A stretch of 64,000 nt of DNA from contig JBBSFH010000017.1 of the NCBI GenBank assembly GCA_038238915.1, positions 1-64,000 on the forward strand, written 5' to 3'. The notes under the pieces are model-generated. The model saw nothing but the letters and a program-made list of their open reading frames with translations, made no database searches and had not been told where the DNA came from. How positions within the stretch are numbered: position 1 is the first letter of the stretch; the number at the start of each line of letters is the position of its first letter. Shown piece by piece: positions 17,710-26,310 of this stretch. This stretch comes from JAVVHE01 sp038238915 (GTDB lineage Bacteria > Pseudomonadota > Alphaproteobacteria > Sphingomonadales > Sphingomonadaceae). The translations under genes were made by a program, and so were the position numbers.

Positions 17710-18486
17710 TTGGCAAAGCTGGACAAACACATCGCGGTCATAACCGGAGCGGGATCAGGCATCGGCGAGGCGACGGCCAGGCTGTTCGCGCAAGAGGGCG
17801 CGGCGGTGGTGATCGTGCATCACGGCGACAGCGTGGCGGCGAACGCGATCGTGAAAAACATTGCGGCCCACGGCGGGCGCGCGATCCCGGTCGCCGCCGA
17901 TGTACGCGAGGAGGCCCAGGTCGACGCGGTGTTCGTGCACGCGCGCGAGGCGTTTGGCGCGCCGACTATCTTGGTCAACTCAGCCGGGGTGGACGCGTCG
18001 GGGATCAAGGTCGCCGACATGGAACTCGCGCAGTTCGAGAAGGTGCTGCAGACCAACCTCGTGGGGCCGTTCCTGTTCGCGCGTGCGTTCCTGCGCGGCT
18101 GCATTGCGGACCAGGCGGGCGGCAAGATCATCAACATCAGCTCGGTCCACGAGGACATCCCGCGCGCGGGCGCGGCCGATTACTGCGCGTCCAAGGGCGG
18201 CCTCAGGAACCTCACCCGCTGCCTCGCGCTCGAACTCGCCGAGCATGGCATCGGAGTGGTCAATGTGTGCCCGGGCATGGTGCTCACGCCGATGAACCAG
18301 AAGGCGATCGATGATCCCAAGTATCTGGAACAGCAGGTGCAGAGCATTCCGATGAAGCGCGCTGCCAAGCCCGCGGAGGTCGCCGAACTCGCGCTCTATC
18401 TCGCGTCGCCCGCCGCCGATTACGCCACGGGCGGTTCGTTCACGCTCGATGGTGGGCTGTCGATGAACCTCGGGCAGGGCGCGTGA
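17710..18486 (+). CDS. Short-chain dehydrogenase/reductase, glucose 1-dehydrogenase-like
   Basis: A 258-residue classical SDR. The cofactor motif TGAGSGIG is near residue 12, NSAG near 90, and the catalytic Ser-Tyr-Lys set is in ISSVHED...YCASKGG. The carboxy-terminal DGGLSMN is typical of glucose/ribitol dehydrogenase-like members. The start is TTG with a GGAGAG site four bases upstream; no ATG is available there. The stop overlaps the ATG of the next gene (TGATG), so the SDR and the GH130-like enzyme are translationally coupled and probably act on the same sugar. Substrate unknown. Confidence 0.85.
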   Translation: MAKLDKHIAVITGAGSGIGEATARLFAQEGAAVVIVHHGDSVAANAIVKNIAAHGGRAIPVAADVREEAQVDAVFVHAREAFGAPTILVNSAGVDASGIKVADMELAQFEKVLQTNLVGPFLFARAFLRGCIADQAGGKIINISSVHEDIPRAGAADYCASKGGLRNLTRCLALELAEHGIGVVNVCPGMVLTPMNQKAIDDPKYLEQQVQSIPMKRAAKPAEVAELALYLASPAADYATGGSFTLDGGLSMNLGQGA

Positions 18487-19382
18487 TGGCGGGTTTCGAG
18501 CAGGTCTCGATCGCGCCGCTGACGATGCACCGCACCAACCGGCTGGCGAACATGTATCTGCTCAGCCCCTATGTCTGGGCCGACGGCGACACCTACCACC
18601 TGCTGGTGCGAGCGGTGCCGCGCCGCGACGACGAACCCCGGCTCAAGATGGCCGAGATCTGGCATGGCACTTCGAGCGACGGGCTGCACTTCGACATGGA
18701 GACTGCGCCCACCATCTTCCCGGGACCCGAACTCGTCGATCTGGATGGATGCGAGGATCCGACCGTCCACATCGACGGCGCGCTCATGCGGGTGTGGTAC
18801 ACCGGCTACAACGAGGCGCAGAAGACAGGCCGGCTGCTGCTCGCGCGAGGTCCCGATGTCGGGCGGCTCGCGAAGGCGGGGCTGGCGATCGATTCGACGC
18901 CCGATTTCACCAACCCCAAAGAAGCGACCATCACCAGAATCGGCGACGATCATTGGCGGATGTATTTCGAATATGCGCACGGCGGTGCTTCGCTGATCGG
19001 GCAGGCCACGACCGACCATCTCGACGGGCCGTGGCGCAAAATCGCGCAGGCACCGCTGCTGCCGCGCGAGGATAGTTGGGACTGCTGGCATCTGAGCCCC
19101 GGCCCGGTGCTCGGCGAGGGCACCGACGCGCCGATCCTCTTCTACAACGGCGCCACGCAGGACGCGAAGTGGCGCATCGGCTGGGCGGTGTTCGACCGCG
19201 AGATGACGTGCGTCACCGCGCGCTGCGCCGATCCCCTCATATCGCCCATGGAGACCGTCGGCGATGGCGCGACCGACATCGCGTTCGTCGCCTCGGCGAT
19301 CGAACGCGACGGCGAAGTGTGGCTCTATTACTCACAGTCCGATCAGGATCTGCGCCGCGCAACACTGCAACGTCTGGTGTAA
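18486..19382 (+). CDS. GH130-like glycoside hydrolase/phosphorylase
   Basis: A 298-residue five-bladed beta-propeller-type protein resembling family GH130 (beta-mannoside phosphorylases and related hydrolases). The pattern of short blade repeats is seen in TYHLLVRAVPRRDD, MAEIWHGTSSDGLHF, GCEDPTVHIDG and WYTGYN; the EDP element is characteristic of the family's active site region. The first codon overlaps the SDR stop. It is shorter than several characterised GH130 enzymes, and GH43/32-like alternatives cannot be excluded by eye. Confidence 0.6.
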   Translation: MAGFEQVSIAPLTMHRTNRLANMYLLSPYVWADGDTYHLLVRAVPRRDDEPRLKMAEIWHGTSSDGLHFDMETAPTIFPGPELVDLDGCEDPTVHIDGALMRVWYTGYNEAQKTGRLLLARGPDVGRLAKAGLAIDSTPDFTNPKEATITRIGDDHWRMYFEYAHGGASLIGQATTDHLDGPWRKIAQAPLLPREDSWDCWHLSPGPVLGEGTDAPILFYNGATQDAKWRIGWAVFDREMTCVTARCADPLISPMETVGDGATDIAFVASAIERDGEVWLYYSQSDQDLRRATLQRLV

Positions 19383-19442
19383 GCCGCAGACCGACCGTTA
19401 ATCATCACGGCTCGAAACGGTTCGACCCGTGCCCAGGTCAAA

Positions 19443-20171
19443 TCAGCGGATATCGGGATAGTCGCGCTCCAGACGCGCGCGCTGGCCTAAGCCCCAGCGC
19501 ACGCCCACGGACAGATACACGAGGTTGGCGCGCCACTCGCCCCACTGCGCGACGCGGCGGTCCGAGGTAAGAACGATACGGTTGACGAGGCGCACACGCC
19601 CGAGGGCGCTGAGCGCCACGCAGAGCTGCGCGTCCTCCATGACCGCGAGGCGCTCGTCGCAGCCGCCGACCGCGAGGAAGTCGTCGCGGCGGAAGAACAT
19701 CGCGTGATCACCGAACAGCAGCCGTGCACCGCGCAGGAACAAGCGCGGGCGAAACAGCAGTGGGGCGTACCAGGTCTTGAGCCAGTTGTGGAACGATGTC
19801 GCCCAGCGGACCTTGTCGGGCCCCGACAGCAGCGGCGTGAACCCTGCGAGCGCCACTTTGCGGTTGGCGAGCGTCCGGCGGATGACCGCGACCGCATCGT
19901 CGGGGAGAAGCGTGTCGGCGTGGAGGATGCACACGACCTCGCTGGTCACCGCCGCCACCCCCGCGTTGATCTGGCGCGCGCGGCCGCGCCCCGCCCTCAT
20001 CACCGCCAGCCCCGCCGCGCGCGCGATCGCAACGGTTGCATCGCTGCTGCCGCCGTCCACGACGAGTACCTCGGCGGGTGCCGGATCCAGCAGCGCGAGG
20101 TGCCGGATCAGACGCGGCAGCGTCGCCGCCTCGTCGAGCGCGGGGATAACGATGGCGACCGCATCACTCAC
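19443..20171 (-). CDS. Family 2 glycosyltransferase, rSAM/selenodomain-associated type (TIGR04283-like)
   Basis: A 242-residue GT-A glycosyltransferase. The amino terminus AIVIPALDEAATLPRLI, the VVDGGSSDAT motif and HADT (DxD-like metal site) are typical, and GRGRARQINAG with FHNWLKTWYAPLLF recalls the family called rSAM/selenodomain-associated transferase 2. A GTG start overlaps the stop of the preceding gene by four bases (GTGA), so the two are coupled. Members of this family cluster with arsenosugar biosynthesis genes in other bacteria. No carboxy-terminal membrane anchor is obvious. Confidence 0.78.
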   Translation of the reverse strand: MSDAVAIVIPALDEAATLPRLIRHLALLDPAPAEVLVVDGGSSDATVAIARAAGLAVMRAGRGRARQINAGVAAVTSEVVCILHADTLLPDDAVAVIRRTLANRKVALAGFTPLLSGPDKVRWATSFHNWLKTWYAPLLFRPRLFLRGARLLFGDHAMFFRRDDFLAVGGCDERLAVMEDAQLCVALSALGRVRLVNRIVLTSDRRVAQWGEWRANLVYLSVGVRWGLGQRARLERDYPDIR

Positions 20172-20743
20172 GCGAGATCGGGCCAGCGCGCGAGGTCTTC
20201 GGGTCGGTCGAGATCAGCCAACGTCGGCAGCAGCGTCGGCCGGATGCCGAGCAGGCCCATGCGCGCCATAGTCTCGGCGAACACTTGGTTCGTCCCCCAC
20301 GGCATCGCCTGGAACAGCGGATCGGCCGCGCGCGCGAGGCCGAGCAGCCAGTAGCCGCCGTCTTGCGCCGGTCCGATCACGGCTTGCACGCCGGTCAGCG
20401 CGGCAGCGGCGTCCAGCAGGTGCGCGGCCGTGAGGTCGGGGGCGTCCGCGCCGATGAATATCGTGGGGTACAGCGGTCCCGCCGCCGTCAGCCGTGCGCC
20501 CAGATCGCCGTTGCCCTGATCGACCACCGGCACATCGCCGAGCCACCGCGCGAACGCGGCGGGAGGCGCGCCGGTCGAGCGGATCTCGAACGGCAGGCGG
20601 CTGGCGCGCACGACGGCGAGAGTGCGCTCGGTCAGCCGGCGGTGGAGCGCGGCCGCGCCATCGGCACCCAGCGCGCCGATCAGGCGCGTTTTGGTAGCAC
20701 CGGGTGTGGGGTAGCGTGTGAACAGGACCACGCGCGGTGTCAT
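20168..20743 (-). CDS. DUF2064 glycosyltransferase-like protein (TIGR04282-like)
   Basis: A 191-residue nucleotidyl/glycosyltransferase-like protein of the DUF2064 family, called rSAM/selenodomain-associated transferase 1 or arsenosugar biosynthesis glycosyltransferase. Diagnostic stretches: VVLFTRYPTPGATKTRL at the start, GNGDLGARL, FIGADAPDL and GPAQDGGYWLLGL. It is the first gene of a two-gene unit with the family 2 glycosyltransferase. Only 35 bases separate its ATG from the divergent fatty-acid-hydroxylase gene, so both promoters must lie within or overlap the genes. Confidence 0.8.
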   Translation of the reverse strand: MTPRVVLFTRYPTPGATKTRLIGALGADGAAALHRRLTERTLAVVRASRLPFEIRSTGAPPAAFARWLGDVPVVDQGNGDLGARLTAAGPLYPTIFIGADAPDLTAAHLLDAAAALTGVQAVIGPAQDGGYWLLGLARAADPLFQAMPWGTNQVFAETMARMGLLGIRPTLLPTLADLDRPEDLARWPDLA

Positions 20744-20778
20744 GTAACCGCGCTTCCTCGTGGAGAGTTCGAACCGCC

Positions 20779-21636
20779 ATGACCTTCAGACTTCGTACCT
20801 TGCTCGGGCCAGCGCTGCTCGGCGCGGCCGCCGCGCTGATCCTGATCGGTGAGCGACGCAGGCCGCTGCGCGAGCGCACGCAGCCCGCCGCGCGACGGAT
20901 CGCGGGCAACCTCGTGCTGGGTGGCCTCGCGCTCGCGACGGTCACGCTGGTCGAGGGGCCGATCGTGCGCCCGCTCGCCGCGCGAGCGCAGCCGCGGCGT
21001 GCGGGTCTGGTCCAGCGGCTGCCCGCGCCCGCGTGGGTTCGCGATGTGCTCGCCTTCCTGCTGATGGATTACACGATCTACCTCTGGCATTTTGGCACGC
21101 ATCGCATCGCCTTCCTGTGGCGCTTCCACCTTGTCCACCATGTTGATCTCGACATGGATGCGTCCACCGCGCTGCGCTTCCACGCCGTCGATATGGCGAT
21201 CTCGGTGCCTTACCGCGCGCTGCAGGTCGCAGCGATCGGTGTCTCGCCGCGCGCGCTGGCGGCGTGGCAGGGCTTCTTTTTCTTCTCGATCCTGTTCCAC
21301 CATAGCAATCTGCGACTGTCCCACGCGCTCGAACGCCGCCTCGCGTGGTTTATCACGACACCGCGCATGCATGGCATCCACCATTCGACCGTGCGCGCCG
21401 AAACCGACAGCAACTGGTCGTCGGGCTTCAGCCTGTGGGATCATCTGCACGGCACCTTCCGGTTCGATGTACCGCAGGACGCGATCACGATCGGCGTGCC
21501 GGGCTACCGCGATCCGGCCGAACTTACGCCGGGACGATCGCTGGCGATGCCGTTCGGCCGCGAGCGCGATGCGTGGGCGGCATCGCCGCGTGATGCGGCG
21601 ATGCAATCAAACCGGCGCATCTCAGCAACAGGATGA
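20779..21636 (+). CDS. Sterol desaturase/fatty acid hydroxylase family membrane protein
   Basis: A 285-residue membrane-bound di-iron enzyme family member. Three or four hydrophobic segments surround the histidine clusters HFGTH, HLVHHVD, HHSN and HGIHHST, the ligands of the family's di-iron centre. A GGAGAG site is 11 bases before the ATG. It is divergent from the glycosyltransferase pair and convergent with arsM, overlapping it by 15 bases. It could hydroxylate a lipid or carotenoid; a role in the neighbouring arsenic pathway is only suggested by position. Confidence 0.83.
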   Translation: MTFRLRTLLGPALLGAAAALILIGERRRPLRERTQPAARRIAGNLVLGGLALATVTLVEGPIVRPLAARAQPRRAGLVQRLPAPAWVRDVLAFLLMDYTIYLWHFGTHRIAFLWRFHLVHHVDLDMDASTALRFHAVDMAISVPYRALQVAAIGVSPRALAAWQGFFFFSILFHHSNLRLSHALERRLAWFITTPRMHGIHHSTVRAETDSNWSSGFSLWDHLHGTFRFDVPQDAITIGVPGYRDPAELTPGRSLAMPFGRERDAWAASPRDAAMQSNRRISATG

Positions 21637-22650
21637 ACGCGCAGCCTGGCCCGCATCGAACGGCATCGCCCTGCCAAACGCGCCCCGGTGGGAGGCACGA
21701 TCGCCTGTAAACTCGAAATGCGGCGCGAAGCGCGATCCCGCCAGCATCTCCGCCGTGTTGCCGCTCACCGCAACGGCGCGCCCGGTGTCGAACCTATGCG
21801 CCTTGTCGAGCGCGAAGCGGTCGGGCGCGCCGGGGATCGTCCCCCGATAACACGCGGTCTGCCCGTAATCCTCCGCCGTCGCCTCCAGCCCGTCCACGCG
21901 GAACAGCCGCCACGTCGCCGAGTAAAAGCCGATCCCGTCCAGCTTGCCCGCAACCGCCTCGCCTAGCGCCAGCGGGCGATCCTCAACCAGGCGCGGATCG
22001 CCGAACCCCGCCGCGCGCGCCAGCTCGACGAAATCGCCCCAGTAAAGCGCGCCCGCCAGGCATTCGCCGTGCAGCACCGGATCGGCGAGCAGTTCGGCGG
22101 GCACGCGCCGATCCGCATACACGTCGGCGAAATACATCTCGCCGCCGGGCCGGAGCAGGCGGTGAGCGGCGGCGAACACCGCCGCCTTGTCCGCCACGAG
22201 GTTGATGACGCAGTTGGACACGATCAGGTCGAATGCGGCCTCGCCCAGCCCCAGCGCGCTCAGCCGCTCGATATCGCCCTCGATGAAGCGCGTGTTGGGG
22301 GCAGCATAGCCGAAGCGCGCCGCGTGCCACGCCTCGTGCGCGCGCGCGATCGCGAGCTGTTCGGACGTGGCGTCCACACCCACCACCCGGCCGCGCTCGC
22401 CCACCAACTGCGCGAGTACATAGGCGTCCTGCCCCGAACCCGATCCAAGATCGAGCACGCTCAACCCCTCGAGCACATCGGGCACCACCAGCCCACAGCC
22501 ATAATAGCGCGCGCGCACGTCCGCGTGAACATTGGCGAGCGCGGCCTTCACATCGGGCGGTGGTGCAGCGGTCGTCCGGCACGCATCGGTCTTGAGATCG
22601 GCCGAACCGCCGAGCACTCGTCCATAATAATCGCGGGCGTTATCGAGCAT
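21622..22650 (-). CDS. arsM: Arsenite S-adenosylmethionine methyltransferase ArsM
   Basis: A 342-residue methyltransferase that converts As(III) to methylated arsenicals. SAM-binding motif I is VLDLGSGSGQDAYVL. Four cysteines, Cys24, Cys52, Cys147 and Cys197, have spacings of 28, 95 and 50; the first and last equal those of the As(III)-binding cysteines of algal CmArsM (44, 72, 174, 224). RYYGCGLV, SNCVINL, VYADRRVP and HGECLAGALYW match the ArsM family, and the protein ends in a Cys-Cys tail. A longer open frame extends upstream, but MLDNARDYYG is the usual beginning. It lacks a good ribosome binding site. Its last five codons overlap the convergent hydroxylase gene. It lies beside two glycosyltransferases linked with arsenosugars. 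Confidence 0.86.
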   Translation of the reverse strand: MLDNARDYYGRVLGGSADLKTDACRTTAAPPPDVKAALANVHADVRARYYGCGLVVPDVLEGLSVLDLGSGSGQDAYVLAQLVGERGRVVGVDATSEQLAIARAHEAWHAARFGYAAPNTRFIEGDIERLSALGLGEAAFDLIVSNCVINLVADKAAVFAAAHRLLRPGGEMYFADVYADRRVPAELLADPVLHGECLAGALYWGDFVELARAAGFGDPRLVEDRPLALGEAVAGKLDGIGFYSATWRLFRVDGLEATAEDYGQTACYRGTIPGAPDRFALDKAHRFDTGRAVAVSGNTAEMLAGSRFAPHFEFTGDRASHRGAFGRAMPFDAGQAARSSCC

Positions 22651-22753
22651 GGGGGGTCTTTCGGGAGGGCGGGTGTAGCGGTTACGGGCGGGCGCGGCCA
22701 TGGCGGCTGGTGTCAGTTTAAGCTTGAAGCCCGTATTGCCGAGGACCTTTGTT

Positions 22754-23083
22754 TTGAAAAACGTCCTGTTCGTTTGCAGCCAGAACCGTCTCCGTAGTCC
22801 GACTGCGGAGCAAGTTTTCTCATCGAGGTCGGACATTGAGGTAGCGTCAGCCGGAACTAACAACGACGCGGACAATCCTTTGACATCGGATTTGGTGGCG
22901 TGGGCCGATGCGATAGTAGTCATGGAGAAAGCGCACCGCAGCAAGGTTCAAAAACGCGTTCGAGCGTCGCTGAATGGCAAGCGTTTGATTTGTCTCGATA
23001 TACCTGACGAGTATGCGTTCATGGACCCGGCACTCATACAATTACTTCGGGTTCGGCTTGAACGCTATTTACCAAGCGGGTAG
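22754..23083 (+). CDS. Low-molecular-weight protein tyrosine phosphatase-like protein
   Basis: About 109 residues. The phosphatase loop C-x5-R is Cys8 to Arg14 (VCSQNRLRSPTAEQ), and a conserved Asp lies in DIPDEYAFMDP. The start is taken as TTG at 22754, which has a GAGGA site and gives the usual 108-110 residue length; an in-frame ATG at 22700 would add 18 residues without a family match. It is divergent from arsM. This fold also includes arsenate reductases, so reduction of arsenate for ArsM is possible, but the sequence is closer to small predicted tyrosine phosphatases. Confidence 0.75.
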   Translation: MKNVLFVCSQNRLRSPTAEQVFSSRSDIEVASAGTNNDADNPLTSDLVAWADAIVVMEKAHRSKVQKRVRASLNGKRLICLDIPDEYAFMDPALIQLLRVRLERYLPSG

Positions 23084-23418
23084 CAGCGATGATAGCAACC
23101 GTTCGCGTCGACTTCGAACACGAGAGGCCTCCCACGCGACGTCGGATCCCAACCGCTCGCGCAGGCAAACCGGATGCCATTCTCGATTATCCTCTGATTG
23201 ATTTGGGGTCGTCGCAATTGAGGTTGCAATGTGGAGCGCCGCGCCGATGGCATTGGGAACTCCAGGATCGCCTCGCGCTGCGCATCTTGCAGGCGCATTG
23301 CGATCGCCATGCCTTTCCAGCCGTCGATCGTACACCACTGCGGCTCGCGTTGGAGCGTCCACTGATACGCGAGGCCATCGACTTTGATTGTACCAGCTAA
23401 GCCACGCACTTGGAGCAT
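23065..23418 (-). CDS. Conserved hypothetical protein
   Basis: A 117-residue soluble protein. The internal pattern (KVDGLAYQWTLQREPQW..., GWKGMAIAMR, REAILEFP, ACASGWDPTSRGRPLVFEVD) looks like a conserved small family common in sphingomonads, which I cannot name. It is preferred to the plus-strand frame of similar length because of this protein-like composition. Its 3' end overlaps the end of the phosphatase gene by 19 bases. No clear ribosome binding site. Confidence 0.5.
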   Translation of the reverse strand: MLQVRGLAGTIKVDGLAYQWTLQREPQWCTIDGWKGMAIAMRLQDAQREAILEFPMPSARRSTLQPQLRRPQINQRIIENGIRFACASGWDPTSRGRPLVFEVDANGCYHRCYPLGK

Positions 23419-23539
23419 GAGGAGCGATTATCACCGCTTCGTCAGGTTTTCTACCACTCGCGGCCTCACGTAGGCGGCCCGCTTGGTGTCCATTTTGGAA
23501 ATTCGAGATGAGACATCTCTAACGCCTAAGAGCCGCGCA

Positions 23540-24952
23540 ATGAACCACACCCACGACCTCATCGTCATCGGTGCAGGCGCAGCCGGGCTCACGGCCGCAG
23601 GTGGTTGCACGATGTATGGGCTCCGCGTCGCGCTGATCGAGCGGGGGCGGATGGGGGGCGAGTGCCTGAACACGGGGTGCGTGCCGTCGAAGGCGCTGCT
23701 CGCCGCCGCGCACCGTGCGCACGCCGTGCGCACCGCCGCGCGCATGGGCGTCATCGCGGGCGAGCCGCGCATCGATTTCGCCGCAGTGCACGCGCACGTG
23801 CAGGCCGCGATCGCGCGCATCGCGCCGCACGATGCACGCGAGCGGTTTGAGGCGATGGGGGTCGAGGTGATCGCGGGCGAGGCGTGCTTCGTCTCGCCGC
23901 ACGCCGTGCGCGTCGGCGAGCGGACGCTGCGCGCACCGCGCATCGTCATCGCCAGCGGATCGCGCCCGCGCCTGCCAGATATCCCCGGCCTCGCCGACAC
24001 ACCGCACTTCACCAACGAGACGATCTTCGATCTGACCACGTGCCCCGAGCACCTGGCGATCCTAGGCGGCGGCGCGATCGGGGTGGAGATGGCGCAGGCG
24101 TTCCGCAGGCTCGGCGCGGGGGTGACGCTGGTCGAGGCGGACCGCCCGCTCGCGCACGAGGATGCGGATGCGGCGGCGCTGCTGCTGGGCACGCTGCGCG
24201 CCGAGGGCGTCCGCGTCCTCGCGGGCATCCCCGTGCGCCGGATCGCCGCCACCCCCACCGGGATCGAGGTGGCCCTCGCCGACGGCCAGACGATCGCCGC
24301 GAGCCACCTGCTCGTCGCCACCGGTCGCGCGCCCGATCTCGTGTCGCTCGATCTCGCGGCGGCGGGGGTCACGGTCGGCACGGACGGGATCGTGGTCGAT
24401 GCGCATCTGCGCACCTCGGCGCGGCACATCCTCGCGATCGGCGATTGCCGCGCCGGGCCGCGCCTCACCCATGCCGCGGGCCATGAGGGGGCGCTCGCGG
24501 TGCGCGCCGTCGCGCTCGGCCTGCCCGTGCGCGTCGACTATTCCGCCTTGCCGCGCGCGATCTACACCCAGCCCGAACTCGCGCAGATCGGCCTGACCGA
24601 GGCCGATGCGAGGGCCAAATACGGCGAGGTTTCAGTCACCACCGCCCCCTTCGCCGATGACGACCGCGCACTTGCCGAGAACAACGCGGCCGGGTTCGTC
24701 AAGCTGGTCCGCGCGCGCGGCCGCGTGATCGGCGTCACCATCGTCGGCGCGCACGCGGGCGAGCTGCTGCTGCCGTGGAGCCAGATCCTCGCGCGCAAAG
24801 CGTCGGTCTTCGGGCTTACGGGTGCCATGATCGCCTATCCCACGCGCTCGGAAGCGTCGAAGACGGCGGCGTTCGAGAGCGTCCGGCCATTGCTGTTCCA
24901 CCCGTTGCTCAAACGCTGGGCGGCCCTGTTGGCACGGGCGCGCCGTGCCTAA
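23540..24952 (+). CDS. FAD-dependent pyridine nucleotide-disulfide oxidoreductase
   Basis: A 470-residue class I flavoprotein disulfide reductase resembling mercuric reductase and lipoamide dehydrogenase. FAD site GAGAAG at residues 11-16, redox-active Cys42-x4-Cys47 (GGECLNTGCVPSK), NAD(P) site GGGAIGVEMA, and a dimerisation domain starting near YTQPELAQIGLTEADA. The carboxy terminus is extended and basic and lacks the His-x4-Glu pair of lipoamide dehydrogenase. It overlaps the start of the radical SAM gene by eight bases. Flavoproteins of this type accompany rSAM/selenodomain-associated genes; the dithiol or arsenical it reduces is unknown. Confidence 0.85.
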   Translation: MNHTHDLIVIGAGAAGLTAAGGCTMYGLRVALIERGRMGGECLNTGCVPSKALLAAAHRAHAVRTAARMGVIAGEPRIDFAAVHAHVQAAIARIAPHDARERFEAMGVEVIAGEACFVSPHAVRVGERTLRAPRIVIASGSRPRLPDIPGLADTPHFTNETIFDLTTCPEHLAILGGGAIGVEMAQAFRRLGAGVTLVEADRPLAHEDADAAALLLGTLRAEGVRVLAGIPVRRIAATPTGIEVALADGQTIAASHLLVATGRAPDLVSLDLAAAGVTVGTDGIVVDAHLRTSARHILAIGDCRAGPRLTHAAGHEGALAVRAVALGLPVRVDYSALPRAIYTQPELAQIGLTEADARAKYGEVSVTTAPFADDDRALAENNAAGFVKLVRARGRVIGVTIVGAHAGELLLPWSQILARKASVFGLTGAMIAYPTRSEASKTAAFESVRPLLFHPLLKRWAALLARARRA

Positions 24953-25928
24953 CTCGGGCGCGATGCCCGTTCCGTCCCCATTCGCCGTCGCGCACGCCCC
25001 GGTCGATCCGCCGAAGTTCCGCGATCCCGACTGGACCGCGCGCGGCGAACCCCGCGCGCGCGTGGCCCTGACCGCGCTCACGACGTTGTGGTTCAACACG
25101 GGCACGCTCTGCAATCTCGCCTGCACCACCTGCTACATCGAGAGTTCGCCCCGCAACGACGGGCTCGTCTACCTTAGCGTCGCCGAGGTCGAGGCCTATC
25201 TGGACGAGATCGTATCGCTAAGCCTGCCCACGCGCGAGATCGGGCTGACCGGCGGCGAACCATTCATGAACCCCGCGATCATCGCGATCATGGACGCCTG
25301 CCTCGCGCGCGGCCACCGGCTGCTGGTGCTCACCAACGCAATGCGCCCGATGCGCCGCTTCGGCTCCGCGCTGCTGGGCCTGCGCGCGCGGTACGGCGAA
25401 CGGATGACGCTGCGCGTCAGCCTCGATCACCATACTGCAGCCGTGCACGAGGCCGAACGCGGTCCACGGACCTGGCAGCCCGCGATCGATGGTCTGCGCT
25501 GGCTGGCACGAAGCGGCGTCTGCGTCGCGGTGGCGGGCCGCACCTTGTCCGGCGAGACGGAGGAGGACGCGCGCGCCGGATATTCGCGCCTGTTCGCCGA
25601 GCTCGGCCTCGCGCTCGATGCACTTGATCCCGTTCAGCTAGTGCTGTTCCCCGCGATGGATGCCGCCGCCGATACTCCCGAGATCAGCGAAGGCTGCTGG
25701 GCGACGCTGGGCAAATCTCCCGAAAACGTGATGTGCGCTTCCAGCCGGATGGTGGTGCGCCGCCGCGGCGAGGCCAGTGCGCGCGTCGTCGCGTGCACGC
25801 TGCTCCCCTACGATCCCGGCTTCGATCTGGGCGCGACACTCGCCGAGGCGGGCGGTCCGGTCGCGCTCAATCACGCTCATTGCTCGCGCTTCTGCGTGCT
25901 CGGTGGAGCAAGCTGCTCGGCCGCCTAA
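24945..25928 (+). CDS. Radical SAM protein with carboxy-terminal cysteine cluster
   Basis: A 327-residue radical SAM enzyme. The [4Fe-4S] motif is Cys56-x3-Cys60-x2-Cys63 (CNLACTTC), and SAM binding is shown by GLTGGEP near residue 100. Six carboxy-terminal cysteines (251, 264, 284, 313, 317, 324) suggest one or two auxiliary clusters, as in SPASM/twitch enzymes. The GTG at 24945 overlaps the oxidoreductase stop; an ATG at 24963 is an alternative. In arsenosugar pathways the radical SAM enzyme ArsS adds 5'-deoxyadenosine to methylated arsenite. This protein is not a clear ArsS by eye, so that role is a hypothesis from context. Confidence 0.8.
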   Translation: MPNSGAMPVPSPFAVAHAPVDPPKFRDPDWTARGEPRARVALTALTTLWFNTGTLCNLACTTCYIESSPRNDGLVYLSVAEVEAYLDEIVSLSLPTREIGLTGGEPFMNPAIIAIMDACLARGHRLLVLTNAMRPMRRFGSALLGLRARYGERMTLRVSLDHHTAAVHEAERGPRTWQPAIDGLRWLARSGVCVAVAGRTLSGETEEDARAGYSRLFAELGLALDALDPVQLVLFPAMDAAADTPEISEGCWATLGKSPENVMCASSRMVVRRRGEASARVVACTLLPYDPGFDLGATLAEAGGPVALNHAHCSRFCVLGGASCSAA

Positions 25929-26310
25929 TTCACGCGCCAGTTCTACCCGATCGACTGCCGCGTTCGACAACCAGACCCAAACTTCCTCAAAGGAACGCGG
26001 CGACCGATCTTCGCTGGGCGCAGCCGCCAAGCCCAACACCCTGGGGTCTGCCGTGCGGGTGGGGCCGTCCTGCCGGGTGGGCGTTCGATGCTTGCGCGGG
26101 GCTTGGGCGAGGGCGCTCGGCGCGTGCGCAACTGCGGCAACGGTGCACAAGACGAACACCCAACCCCACCGCGTCGCGCCGTGAGATTGTCGTACCGATC
26201 ACCGACGAGATCATCGATGGACCACGGCTCACGGTTCGCGGCCACCCGGAGCCAGCCGTTTTCCGATTGCGTTGACCGCGTGCGGAGGGCGCATTAGGCC
26301 AGATTGAGAC
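25929..26310. other. Intergenic region before tRNA-Gly
   Basis: About 380 bases between the radical SAM gene and tRNA-Gly. No supported gene; reading frames on both strands lack ribosome binding sites and family-like content. The tRNA promoter should be in its last 60 bases. Confidence 0.4.

Noticed and set aside
19390..19432. Imperfect dyad between the GH130-like and glycosyltransferase genes as a terminator
   Set aside because: The stem has an internal C-C mismatch and no T run follows on either strand.
22754..23083. Small phosphatase as a definite arsenate reductase ArsC
   Set aside because: The P-loop also fits predicted tyrosine phosphatases, and the extra redox cysteines expected of thioredoxin-linked ArsC were not seen.
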